The notes under the pieces: model-generated
What the model was told of the DNA's origin: nothing
Database searches by the model: none
The model's input: only the letters and a program-made list of their open reading frames with translations
Part shown: one piece after another, positions 35,813 through 44,925 of the stretch
Position numbering within the stretch: the first letter of the stretch is position 1
Layout: each line of letters begins with the position of its first letter
Made by a program: the position numbers and the translations under genes
Origin: Bacillota bacterium
GTDB lineage: Bacteria > Bacillota > Bacilli > Paenibacillales > Paenibacillaceae
Assembly (NCBI GenBank): GCA_023391635.1
Contig: JAEWAQ010000026.1
Location: 70,532 to 134,531 of the forward strand
Reading direction: 5' to 3'
Length of the DNA: 64,000 nt

Positions 35813-37084
35813 TTACAGCAATTCCAGCTCGATCACCGTATCCATGTCGTCGGGGAGCGTCGCGCTGCTCAGCGTGACGAACGCGTCGTCCGGATATTCA
35901 TACGCCATCCACGGCGTTTCCACCTTCAGCTCCGAGCCGTCCGAGAGCAGCCGCGCCCGCTTAATCTTCCCGTTCAGGCCGATGAATTGGACAGGCCCCA
36001 TGCCCCGATCGAAAATGTGTGCGTACAACAGCTTCCCGTTCTGCGTGTAGCGGCCCCACTCCGGCTTGGGCAGCTCCGCCGCGCCGCAGCCGTAGATGCT
36101 GTTCGCGTTCGCTTCCATCCAGCGGCCGACATCCTGCAGCACGTCGACGGATTCCGGCGGAATGACGCCTTTCGGATCCGGGCCGACGTTGAGCAGCAGG
36201 TTGCCGCCCTTGCTGACGCATTCCACGAGGCCGCGAACGACGGTTTTGGCCGATTTATAATTGTGGTCGGAGGAGCAATAGCCCCAATGGTCGTTCAGCG
36301 TAATGCACGATTCCCAAGGAATCGGGTTTCCGGCTTCGTTCACGACCCCGCCGACAGGGAGCAGTTGCTCGGGGCTCGCATAATCGCCTGCATATTCCTC
36401 CGGCTCAGCCGCCTTGACGTTGCCGCCCAACCGGTTGTCGATGACGATGTCCGGCTGGATCGACCGCATCATCCGCACGAGCTCGGTCGCCTTCCACTTC
36501 TCCCCGGTCATGTCGTCGTACGAGAAGTCGAACCACATCACGTCGATTTTGCCGTAGTTCGTCAGCAGTTCCTTGACTTGCCCGTGCATGTAGGCCAGGT
36601 ACCGCTCGAACACGATCGGCTTATCCTTGAACGCCTCGTTGTCCCTCATCGGATGAATCTTGTCCCCGTAAGCGGGGTAATCCTCGTGATGCCAGTCGAT
36701 GATCGAATAATAGAGGCCGACGCGAAGCCCCTCTTCGCGGAATGCGTCGACATATTCGCGGATCAGGTCCCTTCCCGCGGGCGTGCGGGTCGCCTTGTAG
36801 TCCGTCAGTTGGCTGTCGAACAAGCAGAAGCCGTCGTGATGCTTCGCCGTCAGCACGGCATACTTCATCCCCGCCGCCTTGGCCAGCCTTGCCCACGCCC
36901 GCGGGTCGTACCGGACGGGATCGAACTCCTCGAAGAACGGCTGATATTGCTCCACGGTCAGCTTCTCCAGACTTCTGACCCATTCGCCGCGCGAAGGAAT
37001 CGCATATAACCCCCAATGGACGAACATGCCGAACCGGGCGTCCATGAACCACCGGGTCCGTTCGGGAAATGTCTGTTTGCTCAT
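35813..37084 (-). CDS. Alpha-L-fucosidase, GH29
   Basis: A 423-residue GH29 enzyme. It has FGMFVHWGLYAIP near the start, YAVLTAKHHDGFCLFDS, the nucleophile Asp in DVMWFDFSYDD near residue 185, and GGNLLLNVGPDPKG. A short beta-sandwich closes the protein. No signal peptide, so it acts inside the cell. GGAGGT lies 8 nt before the ATG, which overlaps the beta-helix gene stop by 4 nt. Fucose removal next to galactosidase and mannosidase genes points to a branched plant or glycoconjugate oligosaccharide as substrate. Confidence 0.93.
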   Translation of the reverse strand: MSKQTFPERTRWFMDARFGMFVHWGLYAIPSRGEWVRSLEKLTVEQYQPFFEEFDPVRYDPRAWARLAKAAGMKYAVLTAKHHDGFCLFDSQLTDYKATRTPAGRDLIREYVDAFREEGLRVGLYYSIIDWHHEDYPAYGDKIHPMRDNEAFKDKPIVFERYLAYMHGQVKELLTNYGKIDVMWFDFSYDDMTGEKWKATELVRMMRSIQPDIVIDNRLGGNVKAAEPEEYAGDYASPEQLLPVGGVVNEAGNPIPWESCITLNDHWGYCSSDHNYKSAKTVVRGLVECVSKGGNLLLNVGPDPKGVIPPESVDVLQDVGRWMEANANSIYGCGAAELPKPEWGRYTQNGKLLYAHIFDRGMGPVQFIGLNGKIKRARLLSDGSELKVETPWMAYEYPDDAFVTLSSATLPDDMDTVIELELL

Positions 37085-39024
37085 CTCTCATTACCTCCGT
37101 ATGTTTGCATAAGTTCGGCCAAGCTTCCCGAGCAGCCGGCATCCCGAAGCGCGAGCCGCGCAATGCCGAGCGCATGGGCGGGCGATGAAGGCGCGTAAGC
37201 GATATCCCCTCGCGTCAGGTCCTCGATCATCGGGTCGGCAAAGACGTTGCCGTCTCCCGCCTCCAATTCGTATTCGCGAACGACCTCGTAGTGCACGTAT
37301 TCGTGAAACACGACCCGGCCGCTCCGGCTGTACAAAATGTTGTTCTTCAGCGAGACGATGCCGTCCGCTGCCGAATACGCCTCCATCGACGCGTACGAAT
37401 CGAACGCCGACGAGCGCCCGTCCGGATTCCCCTTCGGCGCGTAGAATGCGATGCTGTCCGCGACGAGCACATTGCGATCGAAGTTCAGGCCGAACGTGTT
37501 GGCGGCGGCGATCTTCTGCTCGCCGGCATCGATGAACACGTTGTTGACATAGCGGCAATTCCGGGTCATGTGGCTCAGCATCGGCAGGCCGGCTCCGAAC
37601 GCCAGATTGCCTTCCACTGCGCAATCCTCGCACAATTCATCCAAATAATACGCATAGCTGCGGGTTTTATGTCCGGGATCGGCGATTATCGCATTGCCGG
37701 AGACGACCGCCCGCTTGGAACCGGAACAGTAGACGGCCGCTCCGTCCTTCATGAAGGTCATCACGTTATGGAACAGGTTGCCGCCGATGTCCGTCCCGAC
37801 GCCCGTGTCGACAATGCCGCTGTACGGCGTATCGGAAATATCGTTGTGACGGATCGCGTTGCCGATCCCGTGGCCCATGACCGCCACGGCGCTTTGATAC
37901 ACCTGGCCGACATCGTGAACCCGGTTGCCCGACAGCACGATGCCGTTGCCCGCATAACGGACCCCGCCTGCGCCGGTATGATGGATATGGCACTCTTCCA
38001 CGCGAATGTCGTCTCCCTCCAGCCGGAACGCCCATCCGCCGGTATGGCGAACCGTCACCTGCTCGAAGACGATTCCGCTGACGCCATCGGCGAAGATAGC
38101 CTCGCTCGCCTCGCCTGACGCGAAACCGCCCGACACCAGCGGAGCGGCGGAGCAGGCGAACACCAGTCCCGCGATCCGCACATCGCTGACTCCGCTCTCC
38201 ATATGCAGAATCCGCTCCCTTGACGGAGCGACCGCATGGAGACGGTCTTCCCGTTCCCGCTCTTCCGGAAGCGGCCAGTACACCAGCTGTTCGTTCGTCC
38301 GGTCCAGGTACCATTGGCCGGGCCGCGTCATCCCTTCCCGCACGTTCCATACCGCATATTCACGGGCATGATCGTTGCGGTCGGCGAATGCGCCGGGCGG
38401 ATGACCGGGGAGATTCCGCAAGGCAACCGTCTCCGCGGCGGGATCAAGACCGCTCAAGCCGACGAGCGACTCGTCCCATTCATGATAGATCGTCAATTCC
38501 GCGTTGTTCACGTCCAGCCATTCGCCCAAGTCCCTGCCGTCATACCGGAGAACCGACATCTCTTTCGCGGTCGGCTTTCTCGCCCATCCGCCGGACAGGG
38601 AAGACATCCAGGGCACGTCAAACCGGTTCTGGTGGCGGAAAGCGCCTTGCTCCGGCAGCCGCGCCCTTGGACGTGCCGCGCCGTCTACCTCCAGCATGCG
38701 AAAATCGCGGCCGCGGTCCTTCGCCCCCTCGATAGCGGCGACCAGGAAGCCGTCGCGCGATTCCCAATTCCGCACCGGAATGCCCCCGTACAAGATGGGA
38801 GTCTCTCCTTCGAACGCTTCGATCGTGAGATCCGAATCCGCCTTCATAAGTGTTAAACCAACATCGTAATAACTCCCGCCGCGAACGACGATCCGGCGCT
38901 TCCCCGCCGGTATCTCCCTCGTACGGATAAGCGCCTCGCCGATCGATTTTACCGGATCAAGCAGCGTGCCCGGATTCGCATCGTTTCCGTCCGTGCTTAC
39001 GTATATCGTCATCGCCGTCGTCAT
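37081..39024 (-). CDS. Right-handed parallel beta-helix protein without signal peptide (GH141-like candidate)
   Basis: A 647-residue parallel beta-helix protein. It starts IYVSTDGNDANPGTLLDP and VRGGSYYDVGLTL, then an Ig-like or jelly-roll insertion with LEVDGAARPRARLP. The helix follows with Asn/Gly-rich coils such as VRYAGNGIVLSGNRVHD and RHNDISDTPYSGIVDTG. Order of parts resembles GH141 (fucosidase/xylanase) relatives, but no catalytic residue can be assigned by eye. The ATG at 39024 follows GGGAGG by 7 nt and overlaps the previous stop as ATGA; a long frame upstream is antisense-like noise over the previous gene. Most beta-helix carbohydrate enzymes are secreted; this one has no signal sequence. 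Confidence 0.8.
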   Translation of the reverse strand: MTTAMTIYVSTDGNDANPGTLLDPVKSIGEALIRTREIPAGKRRIVVRGGSYYDVGLTLMKADSDLTIEAFEGETPILYGGIPVRNWESRDGFLVAAIEGAKDRGRDFRMLEVDGAARPRARLPEQGAFRHQNRFDVPWMSSLSGGWARKPTAKEMSVLRYDGRDLGEWLDVNNAELTIYHEWDESLVGLSGLDPAAETVALRNLPGHPPGAFADRNDHAREYAVWNVREGMTRPGQWYLDRTNEQLVYWPLPEEREREDRLHAVAPSRERILHMESGVSDVRIAGLVFACSAAPLVSGGFASGEASEAIFADGVSGIVFEQVTVRHTGGWAFRLEGDDIRVEECHIHHTGAGGVRYAGNGIVLSGNRVHDVGQVYQSAVAVMGHGIGNAIRHNDISDTPYSGIVDTGVGTDIGGNLFHNVMTFMKDGAAVYCSGSKRAVVSGNAIIADPGHKTRSYAYYLDELCEDCAVEGNLAFGAGLPMLSHMTRNCRYVNNVFIDAGEQKIAAANTFGLNFDRNVLVADSIAFYAPKGNPDGRSSAFDSYASMEAYSAADGIVSLKNNILYSRSGRVVFHEYVHYEVVREYELEAGDGNVFADPMIEDLTRGDIAYAPSSPAHALGIARLALRDAGCSGSLAELMQTYGGNER

Positions 39025-41057
39025 CGGCCCGCCTCCCATTCCAGTGCGACCATTTGGTGAATACCCAGCTCCGGAACCTCGAAGCAGGCGGCTCCGTCTT
39101 CCCATGTCCATGTCAATTGTTCTTCCTCCGGGACCAGCGCGATCCGTTGCGGCCGCCCGGGAGGACGGACCGTGACGGGAATCCGATACCTCATCGGCAC
39201 TTCCTCCACGACCGTATTTTCCGTCGTTCGCTTGGCCCCGTATTGGATCAAATGCAGCACCCAGCGGCCCGGCTGGCTCATGAGCGACACTTCGACGGAA
39301 GAGGAACCCGCCGCGACTTCCACCAGACGAAGGGCCGGTTCCAGCAGCGCGTCGGTCAGATTCAGCAGCCATTGCCGCGTATGGCGGCTTCCGATGGAGA
39401 AGTAATCGGCGGCGAGCGAGGCGGCGACCGCCGCGACTTTGCCCAGTCCGTACGTATGCATGACCGCGCCGGGATAAGTCGCCTCTTCCCCGGCCGGCGC
39501 GTGATAATGGCCGAATCTCCGGTCTGTGCCAATGTTCTCGTACGGATGCAGCGCCTTGGCAATCGTCGCCGCGCCTGCATCCGGGCTCCAATGCGGGAAC
39601 GGACCCTTGACGAAGTAAGGAACCTCCGGCAAGCCGTCCGCATAGGGAGGAAGCGGCTGCACGAATTCGCCGTCCGACTCGCCCATCCGCTCCAGACGGA
39701 CACCGGCAAGCCGTTCGAGTACCGGCCGCCAATCCGGATGCCGCCACAGCGTCCCGCCCGTGATCAGCAGTCGGCCCCCTTCTTTCACGTACTGCTCCAG
39801 CTTCGGGCCGAGCGCCGGATCAAGCGTCTCATTCTCCGGGATCCACAGCAGCCTGTACCCGGACAAGTCGCTCATCTGATCGAGCACGTCGAAATGCCAG
39901 TTGCCCTCCAGCAGCGCCAAGCCTGCGCCGTACAACGACGCCGGCGCCTGATGCGGCGCGTAATAGCTTGCCGCCGCGTCCTTCGCCGCCAAATTCCGCT
40001 GGCGATCTGCCAATACGCCGATATAAGGAACCGTTACGGCATCCAGCACCCAAGGCTCGCACGCCTTCACATAGCCGTAAACTTCGCCGATCAACGCATA
40101 CACGCCTGCATCCGGTCTACCGGACGGGTGAAGCTGGTCGCCGATGCAGCAGGAGCCGAGTGTCGCCATAATTTCGGCGCATTCGAACTTCAACTGCGCC
40201 GCGTTGTTCAGGCTGCCGAAATATCCCCAGTTCTTAGGGAACCGCGTCGTCATCCCGCCTGCCGGCTTGTCCAGCGTCCGAATATGCCGGGACATGACAG
40301 GATAATAGAAGCTGTTCCACGTAATAGGCGCTTCAAGCTCCAGGAAATCCAGGTTATCGTTGCGAACGCCGCCGATGAACGTGCGGCAATTGCAAGTAAA
40401 CAGCATGTCCGGATTGGCCGCCTTGACGATCCGCCGCGTCTGTTCGATGAAGCCGTCCAGCGTCTCGTTGTGCAGCCGATCCCGATCCTCCGGGCGCTCG
40501 ATGTCAAGCCCAAGCGCTTCGGCTTTATTCCGGCAATAAGCACAATAGCAAGTTTCCTCCGGATACATCACCATATCGAAGAACACGCCCCGAACTTCGG
40601 GATACAGCGGGACGAATTCCCGAATTTGCGGCCACAGCCGTTCGGCGACGAAAGGGGAATTGTAGCAAGGCCAGCCCCATTCCTTCCCGTCCCTCGTATC
40701 GAGTGGCGTTCCATCCCGCTTCACCATCGCCCATTCGGGATGTTCGATGACGGCGCGGTCGTTGATGCCCGGGCCGAAATGGACGTAGACGGAGATGCCC
40801 CCGCGTTCGGCAACGGGCAGCAGGGGCGTCAGCAGATCGCGTGCCAGTCCCGGGTGAACGGGAGCGGTCTCCGACTCGTAATAGGCGTTGCCGCACGCGC
40901 ACAGTCCGAAGACGACGGTAACGGCGTTGACCCTCGCTTCCTTCCACGTGCGGACCAACAACTCGGGGTCGTAGTCCGTTCCCACTTGTTTCACCCAATG
41001 TGGCGTGTGAAAATCAAGATGGATTTTGCGGTTCGTTGCCGCTTTTCCGTCAGCCAT
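39021..41057 (-). CDS. GHL6-like hypothetical glycoside hydrolase with trimerisation-like domain
   Basis: A 678-residue protein. The N-terminal TIM-barrel starts KIHLDFHTPHWVKQVG and holds EARVNAVTVV, HPEWAMVKRDGTP, VRGVFFDMVMYPEETCYC and CAYCRNKAEALG, the pattern of Pfam hypothetical glycosyl hydrolase 6. Beyond residue 370 it resembles the GH42-type trimerisation domain (YVKEGGRLLITGGTLWRHP). The ATG at 41057 follows GGAGGAGG by 6 nt, much better than an ATG 20 codons upstream. No signal peptide. First glycosidase gene after the binding protein. Its activity is unknown; some relatives are annotated as fucosidase-like or beta-galactosidase-like without proof. Confidence 0.8.
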   Translation of the reverse strand: MADGKAATNRKIHLDFHTPHWVKQVGTDYDPELLVRTWKEARVNAVTVVFGLCACGNAYYESETAPVHPGLARDLLTPLLPVAERGGISVYVHFGPGINDRAVIEHPEWAMVKRDGTPLDTRDGKEWGWPCYNSPFVAERLWPQIREFVPLYPEVRGVFFDMVMYPEETCYCAYCRNKAEALGLDIERPEDRDRLHNETLDGFIEQTRRIVKAANPDMLFTCNCRTFIGGVRNDNLDFLELEAPITWNSFYYPVMSRHIRTLDKPAGGMTTRFPKNWGYFGSLNNAAQLKFECAEIMATLGSCCIGDQLHPSGRPDAGVYALIGEVYGYVKACEPWVLDAVTVPYIGVLADRQRNLAAKDAAASYYAPHQAPASLYGAGLALLEGNWHFDVLDQMSDLSGYRLLWIPENETLDPALGPKLEQYVKEGGRLLITGGTLWRHPDWRPVLERLAGVRLERMGESDGEFVQPLPPYADGLPEVPYFVKGPFPHWSPDAGAATIAKALHPYENIGTDRRFGHYHAPAGEEATYPGAVMHTYGLGKVAAVAASLAADYFSIGSRHTRQWLLNLTDALLEPALRLVEVAAGSSSVEVSLMSQPGRWVLHLIQYGAKRTTENTVVEEVPMRYRIPVTVRPPGRPQRIALVPEEEQLTWTWEDGAACFEVPELGIHQMVALEWEAGR

Positions 41058-41149
41058 GCCCGGCCTCCTCCATGCATCATGCAACGCATACAGGCGCCGG
41101 ATTGCCGGTTCCGACAACCCAACGCCCGCGCGGTTCTTACGGCCGATCC

Positions 41150-42901
41150 TTAACCTTCGAGCTTCGCTTTCGTTTCCTGGAACGCTTTATCATACCATTG
41201 GAACCATTCGTCAGCGCCCGCATCGTTCAATTGCTTGATCAGCGCCTGTTGACGTACCGCGTAATCCGCGTCGTCTTTGGATTTCAGGACGATTTCCGGA
41301 ATGCCCTTGATCATCATGTCCTCCAATTTGTCGTAAATCCGTTTGATGTCTTCCGGCATGCCGGGCATCGCATTGGAGATGTCGTTCGGAAGGTCCTTCA
41401 CGGTCTTCACGAGTCCTGCTTCCTCGTATTTGATATACGCTGCGGCCGGGTAAGTCACCCCGTAATGCTCGCTGTAGTCTTTATTCAACGAATTGACTTT
41501 CGTCGCCATCACGTCGGGCTGATTGAACAGGTTCACGAGGCCGCCGTCTTCCAGCACCGTATCGTTGGACAAGCCCTGCTGGTTGGCAGCGCCGCCGCTT
41601 CCGCCGCCGCCGATGCCCGTCTTCTTCCATTCATCCCCGCCTGCGGCAGCGAGCTGAACGATTTCCGGTTTCATTTGCGGCTTGCCGTCCACCATATCCC
41701 AATGAACGCCTTCGATCCCGCTGGCCAGCAATCTCGAACCTTCCTCCGACACGAGGAAGTTGATCAGATCCATCGCGCGCTCGGGATCTTTGCAATTTTT
41801 CGTAATCGCGAACCCGCGGTCTCCCCAGCCGGCAATCGAGTTGCCGCCGGCCCATGCGAAGCCCCAATCGAGCGGAAGGACGACGAACCCTTTGTCCGGA
41901 CCTTCCTTGAGCAGTTCCGCATTGACGTTCTGGAACGGCCACGTGGCAGCCGTGTTCAGCAGCGTGCCCTGCGACGCTTTGGCGACGATATCGTCATACT
42001 TGGCCGTGAAGGCGTCCGGATCGAGAATGCCCTTCTGCTGCGCTCTGTACAGGAAGTAAGCCGTGTCCCAGAATCCACTGTTGTCGGGATCCGTATATTT
42101 ATTGTAGTTCTTGCCATCCGGCATGATATAGTTGCCGCTGCCCGTGACGAGCCCCATGCTGGTCAGACCCCAAGTCGTCCAGTCGTTCCAGATGGCGGTG
42201 CCGTATACTTTTTTGCCGTCCGCTGTTTTCGGATGCTTGGCGACCATATCCGCCAACACATCCACCATATCGTCGAGGTTTTTCACCTGCGGATATCCGA
42301 GTTCCTTGTAATAGTCCCAGCGAACGACGAACCCGTTCGTCTGCTCAAAGCCCCATCCGGACTCCCCGACCTGTACCGGAATCATATACAATTTGCCCGT
42401 GTCGTTGCTCCAGAAAGTTTTGGAATATTTCAGGCTGTCCGCAAATTCCGGCCGCGCAATATCCGGACCGTTGGACTGAACCAGATCGTCCAGCGGGATA
42501 ATGTTGCCGCCGTCGATCAACTGCTGCAGATAGGTCGTATTGATATGCTTGACCTGAATGATGTCCGGCAAATCGCCGCCGGCCAGCTCCACCTGGAACT
42601 TCTGCTCGTCGAACAGCTCGATGTCCATCGTCACGCCGGTTTGTTTGACGATCTCGTTATACACTTCGGTGTTTTCGAAATCCGGGCCCGTCGCGTTAAA
42701 CTGCACCTTCAGCGTAATCGGATCTTTCGCCGCCGGCGACGGATCGCCGCTCGCGGACGGCGAACCGCTCGGCGATGCCGACGGACTGGACGACGGGCTG
42801 CTTTCCCCACTATTCGATTTCCCGCTGCAGGCAGCCAACAGGCTGAGCGAAATCACCAACAATACCGCCAAAGCTTTGCTGATTGCTTTTCTCCTTTTCA
42901 T
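41150..42901 (-). CDS. Extracellular solute-binding lipoprotein (LplA-like)
   Basis: A 583-residue family 1 binding protein. The lipoprotein signal has a basic start, hydrophobic core LAVLLVISLSLLA and lipobox LAAC. A 35-residue linker of Ser, Pro and Gly follows (repeated SPSASPSG-like units), then the two-lobe domain with GGDLPDIIQVKH. The length and the neighbouring LplB/LplC-type permeases suit large oligosaccharide substrates. It lies after the two permease genes, with a palindromic hairpin in between. Confidence 0.94.
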   Translation of the reverse strand: MKRRKAISKALAVLLVISLSLLAACSGKSNSGESSPSSSPSASPSGSPSASGDPSPAAKDPITLKVQFNATGPDFENTEVYNEIVKQTGVTMDIELFDEQKFQVELAGGDLPDIIQVKHINTTYLQQLIDGGNIIPLDDLVQSNGPDIARPEFADSLKYSKTFWSNDTGKLYMIPVQVGESGWGFEQTNGFVVRWDYYKELGYPQVKNLDDMVDVLADMVAKHPKTADGKKVYGTAIWNDWTTWGLTSMGLVTGSGNYIMPDGKNYNKYTDPDNSGFWDTAYFLYRAQQKGILDPDAFTAKYDDIVAKASQGTLLNTAATWPFQNVNAELLKEGPDKGFVVLPLDWGFAWAGGNSIAGWGDRGFAITKNCKDPERAMDLINFLVSEEGSRLLASGIEGVHWDMVDGKPQMKPEIVQLAAAGGDEWKKTGIGGGGSGGAANQQGLSNDTVLEDGGLVNLFNQPDVMATKVNSLNKDYSEHYGVTYPAAAYIKYEEAGLVKTVKDLPNDISNAMPGMPEDIKRIYDKLEDMMIKGIPEIVLKSKDDADYAVRQQALIKQLNDAGADEWFQWYDKAFQETKAKLEG

Positions 42902-42955
42902 ACCTTACCCCTCCTGCTTGTCATCGTTTATTGTTCGCTCCCGCTGCAACCGTTA

Positions 42956-42977
42956 CGATGCGACGTACGTCGCGATC
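42956..42977 (-). other. Palindromic hairpin between permease and binding-protein genes
   Basis: A perfect 14-base palindrome GCGACGTACGTCGC (42960-42973) is extended by near-complementary flanks. It lies in the 107-nt gap before the binding-protein gene. No T-run follows, so an RNA stabiliser or processing site is more likely than a terminator. Confidence 0.5.
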
Positions 42978-43008
42978 GGCAGTCAGAACCCGGAAGCGCT
43001 AACAACCT

Positions 43009-43887
43009 TTAGCCTTTGATCGCGCCGAGCATGATCCCTTTGACGAAATACCGCTGCAAGAACGGATAGATGAGCATGATCGGAAACGTCACGATCATCG
43101 TGATCGTCATCCGGATCGAAACCGGGGAAACCTTGGCCGCTTGACCGCTGTTCAGCGCCTGCAAATTGCTGCTGTTTACGATCTGCTGCGCTTCGGTCAA
43201 ATATCGGTACAGGATCATCTGCATCGTCTGCAGCCGGTCCTCGGATACGAGAAAATAATTGTCCTGCCAGGTGTTCCACTGACCGACCGCGGCGAATACG
43301 GCAATCGTGGCGATGATCGGCATGGAGAGCGGAAACACGATCTTGCTGAAAATCGTGATATACCCCGCGCCGTCGATCATCGCCGATTCCTCCAACGCTT
43401 GCGGCAGCTGCTCGATGAACGTTTTCAGCAACACGACATAGAAGGCGGCCACGGCACCCGGAATCACGTAGAGCAGGAAATTGTTTCTCAGTCCCAGTTC
43501 CTTCATCGTCAAATACCAGGGGATGAGGCCCGCGTTAAAATACATGGTGACGACCAGGAACCGGTAGACGAGTTTGCGAAAATACAATTCGTTCTTCGTG
43601 ACGGCATAAGCGAACCATGTGCTGCAAATGACCGTCAGGATCGTTCCGATTATCGTTCTCAGCACCGAAATCACGAATGAATTCAGGATGTTGTCCAATT
43701 TGAACAGCGTCTCGTAATTGGCCAGCGTGAAATCGCGGGGCGTCAAGTAGATGCCTTTCAGTGCCTGCTGCGGATCGCTGATCGAGTAAATGAAAATATA
43801 GTAGAACGGATAAATGCACGCGAGCGTAATGAGAATCTGGATGGCGTAGTTCACAATATCGAATGTCAATGTGGAACCTCTTCTCAT
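43009..43887 (-). CDS. Carbohydrate ABC transporter permease (LplC/MalG type)
   Basis: A 292-residue permease with about six helices. The EAA loop is EESAMIDGAGYITIFSKIVFPLSMP near residues 185-210, and the protein ends LGAIKG. The TPRDFTLANYETLF segment is typical of LplC/YtcP-type permeases for complex oligosaccharides. GGAGAGGAG precedes the ATG. It forms the transporter with the permease at 43906 and the binding protein at 41150. The ATPase gene is not in the window. Confidence 0.94.
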   Translation of the reverse strand: MRRGSTLTFDIVNYAIQILITLACIYPFYYIFIYSISDPQQALKGIYLTPRDFTLANYETLFKLDNILNSFVISVLRTIIGTILTVICSTWFAYAVTKNELYFRKLVYRFLVVTMYFNAGLIPWYLTMKELGLRNNFLLYVIPGAVAAFYVVLLKTFIEQLPQALEESAMIDGAGYITIFSKIVFPLSMPIIATIAVFAAVGQWNTWQDNYFLVSEDRLQTMQMILYRYLTEAQQIVNSSNLQALNSGQAAKVSPVSIRMTITMIVTFPIMLIYPFLQRYFVKGIMLGAIKG

Positions 43888-43905
43888 CGGTTGCCGCTCC
43901 TCTCC

Positions 43906-44832
43906 CTAGAATACGGATTGTCCTCTGACTTTGCGGGACAACGCATTCACCAAGAACAACAGCACGATGCTCACGATCGTTTTCGCGATGCCGACGGCCG
44001 TGGCGAACGAGATGTCGGCGTTAAGAATCCCCAGCCGGTAGACATAGTAATCAAGCGTTTCGATCTGTCCCGCGACGCGCGAATTGTAGAAAACGAAGTA
44101 TTGCTCGAACCCGTTGGCGGACAAGATGCCGGCGACGCCGAGCAGGGTCAATACGAAGAATGTCGGCCACAAGCCCGGAACCGTCACATGCACGATCCGC
44201 TGCAATCTTCCCGCGCCGTCGACTTTCGCCGCATCGTACAGTTCAGCGTCAATCCCCGCAATGGCCGCGAGATAAATGATGCTGCCCCAGCCGAGCGACT
44301 TCCAGATCGTGACTCCCGTTTGAAACAGCCACGCCGCCGAGGAGTTCGCGAGCACGTTGCTCGGATTCTCGATCACATGCCATTTTAACAGCACGCTGTT
44401 CAAGAGGCCGTCCGACGCGAACATCGCGGTCGCAAGCGAGATCACGATGATCCAACTGATGAAATTCGGAAGCGTCGTTAATGTCTGAACGACCCGCTTG
44501 AACGGTTTCCAGGCAATCTCGTTCAACAGAATGGCCATGACGGCCGGCAAAGGCGATACGAGAAGCGAAAGAAACCCGAGCGCCAGCGTATTGCGCATCA
44601 CCCGAATCAGATCTTCCTTGTCCTCGAATACGATCCGGAAATATTTGAGTCCGGCGAAGGTCGAATCCGCGAGCGGAATGCCCGGCTTGTAATCGTAAAA
44701 CGCAAAAATCCAGCCGAATAAGGGAACGTAGTTAAATGCGATGATCAAGGCGATAAACGGCAAGATCATGGCAAACAACGTGATTCGGCTGGCGGTGAAT
44801 ATTTTCTTTTTCGGTCGAGCGGTCATTTCCAT
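43906..44832 (-). CDS. Carbohydrate ABC transporter permease (LplB type)
   Basis: A 308-residue permease with six helices (ITLFAMILPFIALIIAFNYVP first). The EAA loop is YDAAKVDGAGRLQRIVHVTVPGL near residues 190-215. Four in-frame starts lie within 16 bases (GTG 44841, ATG 44838, 44832, 44826). The ATG at 44832 is preferred because GGGGTG lies 6 nt upstream. It is the first gene behind the internal promoter and shared activator element at 44873-44925. Confidence 0.93.
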   Translation of the reverse strand: MEMTARPKKKIFTASRITLFAMILPFIALIIAFNYVPLFGWIFAFYDYKPGIPLADSTFAGLKYFRIVFEDKEDLIRVMRNTLALGFLSLLVSPLPAVMAILLNEIAWKPFKRVVQTLTTLPNFISWIIVISLATAMFASDGLLNSVLLKWHVIENPSNVLANSSAAWLFQTGVTIWKSLGWGSIIYLAAIAGIDAELYDAAKVDGAGRLQRIVHVTVPGLWPTFFVLTLLGVAGILSANGFEQYFVFYNSRVAGQIETLDYYVYRLGILNADISFATAVGIAKTIVSIVLLFLVNALSRKVRGQSVF

Positions 44833-44872
44833 TTCCATCACCCCATCTGCGTGTCACGTCAGCCTTAACTCG

Positions 44873-44925
44873 ATTATAGGGGGGCGAAAAAAGAGAGAAC
44901 ATGAACTTTTCTACGAATTTTGGAC
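44873..44925 (-). promoter_or_regulatory. Shared activator element and -10 box, site A (permease-glycosidase operon)
   Basis: On the minus strand, 44925-44900 reads GTCCAAAATTCGTAGAA followed by AAGTTCATG. Then come 21 nt and a perfect TATAAT (44878-44873). No TTGACA-like -35 exists, so the promoter should need an activator at the -35 region. The element overlaps the last codons and the TAG stop of the sensor kinase gene. Confidence 0.85.

Noticed and set aside
39024..39747. Extension of the beta-helix gene to 888 residues
   Set aside because: The added residues are antisense-like low-complexity noise from another frame of the GHL6-like gene; ATG 39024 has GGGAGG and an ATGA overlap.
33218..41153. 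Long plus-strand open frames of 500-700 codons over the glycosidase genes
   Set aside because: They lie opposite well-supported genes, are rich in Arg, His and Pro, and show no recognisable domain; high GC content creates such frames.
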